DNA of 24,400 nucleotides from Ramlibacter sp. (GTDB lineage Bacteria > Pseudomonadota > Gammaproteobacteria > Burkholderiales > Burkholderiaceae). The notes under the pieces are model-generated. The model saw only the letters and a list, made by a program, of their open reading frames with translations. It did no database searches and was not told the origin of the DNA. Shown here in pieces: positions 16,120 to 23,863 of this stretch. Made by a program: the position numbers and the translations under genes. The stretch spans positions 1 through 24,400 of the forward strand of contig JACMQP010000083.1 in assembly GCA_014376915.1 (NCBI GenBank), given 5' to 3'. Every line of letters starts with the position of its first letter. The first letter of the stretch is position 1.

Positions 16120-16467
16120 ATGCCTGTCCATCCCCTGTGTCGCGCCGCGCTGGCGGCAATCGTGGCGGCTTGCGGATGCGTTCATGCCGCCAGCGTCGGG
16201 CGCGGCCGCCAGTTGCTGGCCCAATACCAATGCGGGAGTTGCCACAGCATTCCCGGTGTCGCCTCCGCCGGCGGGCGCGTCGCGTCGTCGCTCAAGGGCT
16301 TCGGCGCGCGCAGCTACATCGCCGGCCGCCTCGCCAACCGGCCCGACACTCTGGCGCGCTGGATCGAGCAGCCTCAAGCGCTGGTGCCCGACACGTTGAT
16401 GCCTGCCATGGGCGTGTCGCCAGCCGACGCGCGCGCCATGGCGGCCTACCTGCTGGAGCTGAAATGA
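16120..16467 (+). CDS. Small periplasmic monoheme cytochrome c
   Basis: A 115-residue protein with a cleavable signal peptide (about residues 1-24, ending CVHAA). One heme site is C38-GS-C41-H42, and a candidate axial methionine is in LMPAMGV (94 or 97). It ends with the class I cytochrome helix DARAMAAYLLELK. It is the first gene of the oxidase operon and its stop overlaps the subunit II start (ATGA). It is likely an electron shuttle or a subunit of the caa3-like oxidase. An ATG 4 bases upstream is out of frame and gives no cytochrome. Confidence 0.88.
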   Translation: MPVHPLCRAALAAIVAACGCVHAASVGRGRQLLAQYQCGSCHSIPGVASAGGRVASSLKGFGARSYIAGRLANRPDTLARWIEQPQALVPDTLMPAMGVSPADARAMAAYLLELK

Positions 16468-17381
16468 ATTCCGCTGTGCTGCAGCCCGCCGGCCCGGTGG
16501 CGCAGTCCATCGCCAGCCTGTCGTGGCTGCTGTTCATCGCCGGCGGCCTGATCTTTGTCGGCGTGATGTCGCTGCTGGCCTGGGCGCTGCGCAGCCACGG
16601 AACCGCGCCCCGCGTCCGGTTCTGGATCCTCGGCGGCGGCGTGCTTTTTCCCGGGGCCGTATTGGCCGCGCTGTTCGTGTACGTGCTGCCGATGACCCCG
16701 GTGCGTGAAGCGCCGCCGGCCGACGCCCTGCTGGTCTCGGTGACCGGCCGCATGTGGTGGTGGGACGTGCACTACACCGCCGGGCCAGGCCAGGACGAGA
16801 TCGTGACAGCCAATGAGATCCGCATTCCGGTCGGACGGCCGGTGTTCATCGCGCTGGCCAGCGACGACGTGATCCACAGCTTCTGGATCCCGGCGCTGGC
16901 CGGCAAGGTCGACATGATGCCGGGGCGTCGCCACCAGCTGCTGGTGTCGGCCGACCGGCCCGGCGTGTACCGCGGCCAGTGCGCCGAGTTCTGCGGCGAG
17001 CAGCACGCGAAGATGGCGCTGCACGTCGTCGCCCTGGCGCCGCCGGAGTTCGAGGCCTGGCGGCAAGCGCAGTTGCGGCCGGCTCCTGCTGCGATCACGC
17101 CGCAACAGGCCCGCGGCCGTGCGGCCTTCCTGGCCAACCGCTGCGACGCCTGCCACACGGTGCGGGGCGTCGCGAACGAAGGCCGGCTCGGGCCCGACCT
17201 GACGCATGTGGGGAGCCGGCTGCATCTGGGCGCCGGCACGCTGGCGAACGGACCCGGTTCGATCGCGCAATGGGTCGCGCATGTGCAGCAGCTCAAGCCC
17301 GGCGCGCGCATGCCTTCCTACGACCGGCTGGACGGCGAGACCCTGGCCGCGCTGGCGCACTGGCTGGGCTCGTTGCAATGA
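16464..17381 (+). CDS. ctaC: Cytochrome c oxidase subunit II with fused cytochrome c domain
   Basis: A 305-residue subunit II of a caa3-type oxidase. Two membrane helices (about 15-42 and 53-76) precede the periplasmic cupredoxin domain. It has the electron-entry aromatic patch RMWWWDVHY (96-104) and the full CuA set H138, C173, E175, C177, H181 and M184 (CAEFCGEQHAKM). A C-terminal class I cytochrome c follows, with C227-DA-C230-H231 and Met ligand M283 (RMPSY). The domain order is as in known caa3 subunits. There is no lipobox or obvious signal cleavage. GGAG precedes the ATG, which overlaps the stop of the preceding cytochrome; its own stop overlaps the start of subunit I. This tight coupling supports one complex. 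Confidence 0.95.
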   Translation: MNSAVLQPAGPVAQSIASLSWLLFIAGGLIFVGVMSLLAWALRSHGTAPRVRFWILGGGVLFPGAVLAALFVYVLPMTPVREAPPADALLVSVTGRMWWWDVHYTAGPGQDEIVTANEIRIPVGRPVFIALASDDVIHSFWIPALAGKVDMMPGRRHQLLVSADRPGVYRGQCAEFCGEQHAKMALHVVALAPPEFEAWRQAQLRPAPAAITPQQARGRAAFLANRCDACHTVRGVANEGRLGPDLTHVGSRLHLGAGTLANGPGSIAQWVAHVQQLKPGARMPSYDRLDGETLAALAHWLGSLQ

Positions 17382-19879
17382 CCGCGCCACCCAGACTTCC
17401 CAACAGCCTGCCGCGCCCGCCGGGCGAACGCGAGGCGCTGCAGCGCGCCTGGGCGCCGCCCAGGGGCTGGCGCCGGATCTCGGCGGTGAACAACACGCAC
17501 ATCGGTGTGTTCTACATCGCCACCGCGCTGCTGTTCTTCGTACTGGCCGGCGTGCTGGCGCTGGTGATGCGCGTGCAGCTCGCCGTCCCCGACAACACGC
17601 TCGTCAGCGCCGCCACCTACAACCAGCTGTTCACCATGCACGGCACGGTGATGATGTTCCTGTTCGCCGTGCCGGTGGTCGAGGCCTTCGCGGTCTACCT
17701 GCTGCCGGCGATGCTGGGCGCGCGCGACCTGCCGTTTCCGCGCCTGTCGGCCTACGCCTTCTGGGCCTACGCCATCGGCGGCCTGGTGTTCTTCTGCACC
17801 ATCTTCTTCGGTGCTTCGCCCGACGGCGGCTGGTTCATGTACCCGCCGCTCACCGGCAAGCAGCATTCGCCCGGCATCGGTGCCGACTGGTGGCTGCTGG
17901 GCATCGGCTTCATCGAGATCTCGGCGATCGCCGGCGCGATCGAATTGATCATCGGCATCCTGTTCACACGCGCGCCGGGCATGACGCTGGCGAAGATGCC
18001 GGTGTTCGCGTGGGCGATGCTGGTCACGGCGTTCATGATCGTCTTCGCCTTCCCGGCCATCATCGCCGGCACCCTGTTGCTGGAGCTGGAGCGGGCCTTC
18101 GACTGGCCCTTCTTCATCCCGGCGCGCGGCGGCGACCCGGTGCTGTGGCAGCACCTGTTCTGGTTCTTCGGCCATCCGGAGGTCTACATCATCTTCCTGC
18201 CGGCCGCGGGCATGGTCTCGATGATGGTGCCCAGCCTGGCGCAGACCCGGCTGGTTGGCCACCGCGCAGTGATCTGGGCGCTGGTCGGCGTCGGCGTCAT
18301 CAGCTTCGGGCTGTGGATCCACCACATGTTCACCGCCGGCCTCGGCAGCCTGGCGATGCACCTGACGTCGGCCGCCAGTTTCGCTGTCGCGATTCCCAGC
18401 GCGGTACAGGTGTTCGCCTGGATCGCCACCTTCTGGAAGGGCCGCGCGCAACCCAATGCGCCGACGCTGTTCCTGCTGGGATTCCATTTCATCTTCGTGC
18501 TGGGCGGGCTGACCGGCGTGATGGTGGCGGTGCTGCCGTTCAACTGGCAGGCGCACGACAGCTATTTCATCGTCGCCCACCTGCATTACGTGCTGATCGG
18601 CGGGATGTTGTTCCCGGTGTTCGCGGGCCTGTACTACTGGGCGCCGATCTTCAACGGCCACCGGCTCGACGAGCGGCGTGCGCGCTGGGTGTTCGGCGCG
18701 ATGTTCGTGGGCTTCAACCTGGCCTTCTTCCCGATGCACATCAGCGGGCTGCTGGGCATGCCACGCCGCGTCGTCACCTATGCGGACGGTCTGGGCTGGA
18801 ACGGGCTGAACCTGCTGTCGACCGTCGGCGCATTCATGTTCGCGGCCGGTGTCGCGCTGTGCTTCCTCGATCTCTGGCGGGCCTTGCGCCAGCCCGAGCA
18901 ACCGCACGAAAACCCCTGGCACGCGCCGACGCTGGAGTGGCTGCCAGCCGAGGACTACGGGGTGCGCAGCGTGCCGCAGATCGAATCGCGCGAGCCGCTG
19001 TGGGAGCAGCCGGCGCTGCCCCAGCAGGTGGATGCGGGGCGGCACTGGCTGCCCGGCACGCTGTTCGGCGCAAGAGAGACGCTGGTGACCAGTCCCATCA
19101 AGGCCGAACTGCGCCATGTGCTGCGCCTGCCCGGCGACGGCTGGCTGCCGTTCGTGGCGGCTGTCGGCACCGCCGGCTTCTTTCTGCTGCTGACGGTCTC
19201 ATGGGTGTGGACCGCGTTCGCATTCGGCCTGCTGGCGCTGGTGTCGATCGTCGCCTGGCTCTGGCAGTCCGACCAGGCGCCGCCGTCGGGCCGCGCGGAG
19301 GTGGGCGAAGGCGTCTTTCTGCCCGTGGGCGCGGTCGGTCGGCAGTCCCATTCCTGGTGGGCGATGGTGATCCTGCTGTGCGTGGACGCCACCGTGTTCG
19401 CCTCGCTGGCCTTCGCCCACATCCACGTGTCGATGGCGCTGGACGTCTGCCCGCCGGCCGGTGCCACGTTGCCGCCGCTGCACTGGCCGCTGGCGTCGTC
19501 GCTGCTGCTGCTCGCCGGCTCGGCGCTGGTGCTGTGGGCGCAGCCGCGGGTGGTCAGCAGCCGGCAGCGGGGATTGCGAATCGCAGTGCTGGCGGCGATG
19601 GCGTGCGTGGCCGCCTCGTTCGGCATTGACCTCGCAAGCCAGATGCAGGCCGGCCTGGCGCCGCGCGCCACGGCCTGGGCCGCGACCGTGGCTGCGCTGC
19701 TGGCCTGGCAGGGGCTGCATGCTGCGGTGCTGGTGCTGATGGGCGGCTACGTGATCGCGCGTTCATGGCGCGGCAAGCTGCTGCCACGGGCGCGCGCCAC
19801 CATGGACAACAGCGCCCTGTTCTGGCACTACGTCACAGCGCAGGGCTTGGCGATTGCGGTGCTGCTTCGCCTGACCTGA
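17378..19879 (+). CDS. ctaD: Cytochrome c oxidase subunit I-III fusion
   Basis: An 833-residue protein. Residues about 35-505 are a 12-helix subunit I, the oxygen-reducing proton pump. Ligands are H88 and H403 (heme a), H401 (heme a3), and H266, H315 and H316 (CuB), with the cross-linked tyrosine Y270 in GHPEVY. E268 and D117 indicate a D-channel of the A type; H393-D394 and R463-R464 are also present. Unusually, the K-channel lysine position is Q344 (PSAVQVF where the family has PTGIKIF). After a hydrophilic linker (505-590), residues 590-833 form hydrophobic helices related to subunit III, poorly conserved and ending FWHYVTAQGL. The start ATG overlaps the subunit II stop. No assembly genes (Cox11, CtaB) lie in the window. 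Confidence 0.94.
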   Translation: MTAPPRLPNSLPRPPGEREALQRAWAPPRGWRRISAVNNTHIGVFYIATALLFFVLAGVLALVMRVQLAVPDNTLVSAATYNQLFTMHGTVMMFLFAVPVVEAFAVYLLPAMLGARDLPFPRLSAYAFWAYAIGGLVFFCTIFFGASPDGGWFMYPPLTGKQHSPGIGADWWLLGIGFIEISAIAGAIELIIGILFTRAPGMTLAKMPVFAWAMLVTAFMIVFAFPAIIAGTLLLELERAFDWPFFIPARGGDPVLWQHLFWFFGHPEVYIIFLPAAGMVSMMVPSLAQTRLVGHRAVIWALVGVGVISFGLWIHHMFTAGLGSLAMHLTSAASFAVAIPSAVQVFAWIATFWKGRAQPNAPTLFLLGFHFIFVLGGLTGVMVAVLPFNWQAHDSYFIVAHLHYVLIGGMLFPVFAGLYYWAPIFNGHRLDERRARWVFGAMFVGFNLAFFPMHISGLLGMPRRVVTYADGLGWNGLNLLSTVGAFMFAAGVALCFLDLWRALRQPEQPHENPWHAPTLEWLPAEDYGVRSVPQIESREPLWEQPALPQQVDAGRHWLPGTLFGARETLVTSPIKAELRHVLRLPGDGWLPFVAAVGTAGFFLLLTVSWVWTAFAFGLLALVSIVAWLWQSDQAPPSGRAEVGEGVFLPVGAVGRQSHSWWAMVILLCVDATVFASLAFAHIHVSMALDVCPPAGATLPPLHWPLASSLLLLAGSALVLWAQPRVVSSRQRGLRIAVLAAMACVAASFGIDLASQMQAGLAPRATAWAATVAALLAWQGLHAAVLVLMGGYVIARSWRGKLLPRARATMDNSALFWHYVTAQGLAIAVLLRLT

Positions 19880-20462
19880 CCGAGCCGTCCGGCCGCTCGT
19901 AGGTGCCGATCAGGCAGCCGCTGGCCAGGCCGCGTTCGCGCACCGCGGCCACCACCTCGTCGCGACCGGGCGTGCCGTCGAAGGGCTCACCGGCACCGAG
20001 CGCGAACAACTGGAACGCATAGCGGTGCTGGCCGTGGCCCGGCGGCGGATCGGGCGGCAGCCAGCCGGCCATCAGGTAGGAGTTGCGGCCTTCATGGACC
20101 TCGTCGGCCTTGCCGCCGGAACCGGTGATGGCCCCTTCCGGCAGCGAGCTATCCCGGGGCGGAAAATCGACCGCGATCGCATGGACCAGCGGATGCGGCA
20201 TCGGCGCGTCGGCGTCCTCCACGATCAGCACCAGCGACGCCGCGGTGGCCGGCACGCCACTCCATTGCAGCGGCGGCGACACGCCCTCGCCATCGGCGGT
20301 GTAGCGGGCCGGGATCGGCGCGTGATCGGCAAATGCGAGGCTGGCCACTTGCAGCAACCCCATTCCGCTGCGCAGGCCCGAGTTGTTGAAAACGATCTGG
20401 TCCATGCCGGCGCGCATGTCGCGCAACGCGTGGCCGATGATTCCGGGCAGTTTTTCAAGCAT
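19833..20462 (-). CDS. YbhB/YbcL-family (PEBP, Raf kinase inhibitor-like) protein
   Basis: A 209-residue phosphatidylethanolamine-binding-protein fold. Visible are the GVSPPLQWSGVP segment, the conserved LIVEDADAPMPHPLVHAI ligand pocket near residues 82-99, and PPPGHGQHRYAFQLFAL near 140-157, which is the second family signature. The cellular role of bacterial members is not settled. Its 3' end overlaps the convergent oxidase subunit gene by 47 bases. ATG 20462 has only a weak ribosome site. It lies 68 bases after dnaE2 on the same strand and might be read through from it, but no functional link is known. Confidence 0.9.
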   Translation of the reverse strand: MLEKLPGIIGHALRDMRAGMDQIVFNNSGLRSGMGLLQVASLAFADHAPIPARYTADGEGVSPPLQWSGVPATAASLVLIVEDADAPMPHPLVHAIAVDFPPRDSSLPEGAITGSGGKADEVHEGRNSYLMAGWLPPDPPPGHGQHRYAFQLFALGAGEPFDGTPGRDEVVAAVRERGLASGCLIGTYERPDGSVRSGEAAPQSPSPAL

Positions 20463-20530
20463 GCCCAGGATATAGCCGGAAAGCGGGGATCTGGATGTCG
20501 GACAAAGGCGTTGTTGGCATGACAGTCACC

Positions 20531-23500
20531 TCAGTGGAAGTCGCGGCTGCCGGTGCCCTGCTGCGCCAACCGCCCCAGCAACGGCGTCAGGTCTTTGAGC
20601 TCGCGGGCCAGCAGGTGGCGAACCTTGCCGCCGCTTTCCACGTCCCGCTGCCACACGCCCTCCACCGCCAGCAGCCGCGACTTGAGCAATGCATCGCGTT
20701 GCGCCTCCGCCACGTGGTTCCAGACAATGACGTTGACGGTGCCGGTTTCGTCCTCCAGCGTGACAAACACCGTGCCTTTGGCAGTGGGCGGCCGCTGGCG
20801 CACTGTAACGATGCCGCAGGCGCGTGCCGTCGTGCCATGGTCGAGCGGCCGCAGCTGCGTGGCAGTGAGCAAATTCATCCGCTCCAGCCGGGGCCTGAGC
20901 ACCGCCAGCGGATGGCGCCGCAGGGTGAGGCCGGTCGAGGCGTAGTCGAAAACGATGTCCTCGCCCTCGCCGGCATGCTCCAGGTGCAGCCGGTCCTCCT
21001 CGATCGGCGCGTCCTTCAGCAGGGCCGGCGCGCGGCGCTGGGCCGAGGCCGCCCAGGCCTGCTGGCGCCGGTGCCCGGCCAGGCTGGACAGCGCATCTGC
21101 CGCCGCCAGCGCATTCATGTCCTTGAGGTCCAGATCCGCGCGCAGCGCCAGGTCCTCGACGCTCGTGAAGGGCGCTTGCTGCCGCCCCTGGACGATGCGC
21201 CCTGCGCCCTTGTCGCTGAGCGTGCCGACCATGCGCAGGCCGAGGCGCACGCAGGGCTGGAGCACATTGCCCCCACCCCAACCTTTCCCCGGGGGGAGAG
21301 GCAGTAATCCCCCAGGCGGTTCGAGCGTGCAGTCAAAGACGCTGAGGGTGACGTCCACCGGCCGCACCTCGATGCCGTGGCGACGCGCGTCCTGGATCAA
21401 CTGCGACGGGGTGTAGAACCCCATCGGCTGCGAATTGAGCATCGCCGCCAGGAAGCAGCCCGGCTCGTGGCATTTCATCCAGCTGCTGCTGTAGGCCAGC
21501 AGGGCGAAGCTGGCAGCATGGCTTTCCGGAAAGCCGTACTCGCCGAAGCCCTCGATCTGCTTGAAGATGCCCTCGGCGAACTCCAGCGGATAGCCGTTGC
21601 CAGTCATGCCCTGGACCAGCGCATCGCGAAAGCGGTGCACGCCGCCCTTGCGGGACCACGCCGCCATGGAGCGGCGCAGCGCGTCGGCCTGGCCGGCGGT
21701 GAATTTCGCCGCCACCATGGCCAGCTGCATCACCTGCTCCTGGAAGATCGGGATGCCCAGGGTGCGACCAAGGGCCGGCTCCAGTTCGTCCTTGACGTAC
21801 AGGATCGGCAGGCCTTCGCGCTGACGCTGCCGCGCTTTCAAATAGGGATGGACCATGCCGCCCTGGATCGGGCCGGGGCGCACGATCGCAACCTCCACCA
21901 CCAGGTCGTAGAACCGGCGGGGCTTCAGGCGCGGCAGCATCGACATCTGGGCCCGGCTTTCGATCTGGAACACGCCCACTGTGTCGGCCGCGCAGATCAT
22001 GTCGTAGGTGGCCGTGTCCTCCTTCGGCACCTCGGCCAGCGACCACTGGCTGTCGCGCCACTGGTTGCGCAGGTCCAGCGTGCGCCGCAGGGCAGACAAC
22101 ATGCCGAGCGCCAGCACGTCGACCTTCATCAGTCCCACGGCTTCGAGGTCGTCCTTCTCCCACTGGATGATGGAGCGGTCGACCATGGCGGCGTTCTCCA
22201 CCGGCACCAGCCTGGTCAGCTTGGTCTGGGTCAGCACGAAGCGCCCGACGTGCTGGCTGAGGTGCCGCGGAAAGCCGCGCAGTTCGTAGGCCAGCCCCAT
22301 CCAGCGCCCGATCTTCCAGGGCTGTTCTCCCACGCCGATGCCGGCCGCCACTTCCAGCAGGCGCTGGGTCAGGATGTCGCGGTCGAACCAGAAGTGGTCC
22401 TTGGCAAAGGCATCCACCAGCGCCTCGTTCACGCCCAGCGCTTTGCCGACGTCGCGGATCGCCATCCGTGAGCGGTAACGGACCACGACGGCGGCGATGG
22501 CCGCGCGCTCGCGCCCGTATTTGCCGTAGATGTACTGGATCACCTCCTCGCGCCGCTGGTGCTCGAAATCGACGTCGATGTCCGGCGGCTCGTTGCGCTC
22601 GATGCTGATGAAGCGCTCGAACAGCAGGCTGGTCATCTCCGGCGGCACCTCGGTGATGTGCAGGCAGTAGCAGACGGTGGAATTGGCGGCCGAGCCACGG
22701 CCCTGACACAGGATTCCTTTGCTGCGGGCGAAGCGCACGATGTCTTCCACCGTCAGGAAGTACATCTCGTAGTTCTTGATCGCAATTAGTCGCAGCTCGT
22801 GGCGAATCTGCTTGCGATGCTTCTCGGGGATCTTTCCGTCATAGCGCCGGTAGCCGCCGCGCAGCGTGAGCCGGGTCAATGCGCCCAGCGGTGTGTGGCC
22901 CCTGGGGACTGTTTCCAACGGGTAGTTGTAGCGAATCTCCTCCAGGGCGAAGCTGCAGCGTCGCGCCACTTCCAGCGTGTTGGCCAGCAGGGCGGCCGGA
23001 TAGATCTGCCCCAGCCGCATCCGGGCGCGCAGGTGCCGCTCGGCATTGCCCTGCAGCGCGAAGCCGCAATCGTTCACCGTCCGGCCCTGCTGCACCGCGG
23101 TGATCACGTCCTGCAGGCGCTTGCGCGAGCGCACATGCATGTGGACGTCGCCAGCGGCCACCAGCGCCACTCCGGTGCGCTGCGACAGCTCCTGCATTGC
23201 GGCCAGCCAGAGCTCGTCATCCAGTTCGTGCAGCAACTCGGCGCCGATCCACAGGTGCGAGGAAAAGATCTCCAGCATCGTCTCGACCAGCGCACCGGCA
23301 GCCTCGATGTCGAAGGACGCCCCGGCTTCCCGCAGCGGCAGCCAGACGATTTCGCAGCCTTGCAGCAACCGCAGGTCACTGTGCTCCCAGCTGACGCTGT
23401 ACTCGCCCTTGACCGTGCCCTCGCCCATGCGGGCCGCGCTGATGAACTGGCACAGCCCGCCCCAGCCGGCAAGATCGCGCGCGATCGCCACCAGCCGGCC

Positions 23501-23863
23501 TTCGGGGAAAGCGAACTCGCTGCCCAGCAGCAGCTTGAAGGGATGGCGCAGCGGACCTTCCTCGGGCTTTTCCTGCTCGAGCTTCTCCAACTCCTGGAGG
23601 TACTCCTTCAGCCCCACATGCGCGCGCACCACGCCGGCCACCGAACACTCGTCGGTGATGGCCAGGGCTTCGTAGCCGATCTGGTAGGCCCGCTGCACCA
23701 GTTCCTCAGGATGGGAGGCGCCGCGCTGGAAGCTGAAGTTGCTGATGCAATGCAGCTCCGCGTAACCGGGCAGCAACTGCGCGGCCCATTCGGATTGCAC
23801 CGGCGGCAACTGGGTTTCGGGGGCCGAGCCGGACTGCAAATCCTTTTCGGGCATTTCAGGCAT
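20531..23863 (-). CDS. dnaE2: Error-prone DNA polymerase DnaE2 (ImuC)
   Basis: A 1110-residue C-family polymerase of the SOS mutasome, which extends past lesions together with ImuB and ImuA. The N-terminal PHP domain begins ELHCISNFSFQRGASHPEEL. The palm aspartates are D430 and D432 in PPDIDVDF and D572 in LMKVDVLALG. The fingers carry FPESHAASFALLAYSSSW (778-795), and an OB fold lies near 1010-1080. There is no internal QxxLF clamp motif, consistent with recruitment through ImuB. Residues about 849-868 (LPLPPGKGWGGG) are an unusual glycine/proline insertion encoded by a palindromic GC-rich repeat. ATG 23863 overlaps the imuB end by 8 bases and has AAGG upstream; ATG 23854 is an alternative. 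The frame is open further upstream but only within imuB. Confidence 0.96.
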   Translation of the reverse strand: MPEMPEKDLQSGSAPETQLPPVQSEWAAQLLPGYAELHCISNFSFQRGASHPEELVQRAYQIGYEALAITDECSVAGVVRAHVGLKEYLQELEKLEQEKPEEGPLRHPFKLLLGSEFAFPEGRLVAIARDLAGWGGLCQFISAARMGEGTVKGEYSVSWEHSDLRLLQGCEIVWLPLREAGASFDIEAAGALVETMLEIFSSHLWIGAELLHELDDELWLAAMQELSQRTGVALVAAGDVHMHVRSRKRLQDVITAVQQGRTVNDCGFALQGNAERHLRARMRLGQIYPAALLANTLEVARRCSFALEEIRYNYPLETVPRGHTPLGALTRLTLRGGYRRYDGKIPEKHRKQIRHELRLIAIKNYEMYFLTVEDIVRFARSKGILCQGRGSAANSTVCYCLHITEVPPEMTSLLFERFISIERNEPPDIDVDFEHQRREEVIQYIYGKYGRERAAIAAVVVRYRSRMAIRDVGKALGVNEALVDAFAKDHFWFDRDILTQRLLEVAAGIGVGEQPWKIGRWMGLAYELRGFPRHLSQHVGRFVLTQTKLTRLVPVENAAMVDRSIIQWEKDDLEAVGLMKVDVLALGMLSALRRTLDLRNQWRDSQWSLAEVPKEDTATYDMICAADTVGVFQIESRAQMSMLPRLKPRRFYDLVVEVAIVRPGPIQGGMVHPYLKARQRQREGLPILYVKDELEPALGRTLGIPIFQEQVMQLAMVAAKFTAGQADALRRSMAAWSRKGGVHRFRDALVQGMTGNGYPLEFAEGIFKQIEGFGEYGFPESHAASFALLAYSSSWMKCHEPGCFLAAMLNSQPMGFYTPSQLIQDARRHGIEVRPVDVTLSVFDCTLEPPGGLLPLPPGKGWGGGNVLQPCVRLGLRMVGTLSDKGAGRIVQGRQQAPFTSVEDLALRADLDLKDMNALAAADALSSLAGHRRQQAWAASAQRRAPALLKDAPIEEDRLHLEHAGEGEDIVFDYASTGLTLRRHPLAVLRPRLERMNLLTATQLRPLDHGTTARACGIVTVRQRPPTAKGTVFVTLEDETGTVNVIVWNHVAEAQRDALLKSRLLAVEGVWQRDVESGGKVRHLLARELKDLTPLLGRLAQQGTGSRDFH
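21269..21316. repeat. GC-rich palindromic repeat-like insertion inside dnaE2
   Basis: A G/C-homopolymeric stretch contains an imperfect palindrome CCTTTCCCC/GGGGGGAGAGG (21282-21301), flanked by CCCCCACCCCAA on one side and CCCCC on the other. It is in frame and encodes the LPLPPGKGWGGG-like peptide. In the opposite direction it reads PTPTFPRGER. These peptides are typical of short dispersed palindromic elements in GC-rich proteobacteria, recalled from general experience and not searched. Confidence 0.5.

Noticed and set aside
20463..20530. Promoter or LexA box between dnaE2 and the PEBP gene
   Set aside because: No CTGT-N8-ACAG LexA box and no -35/-10 pair with acceptable spacing could be seen.
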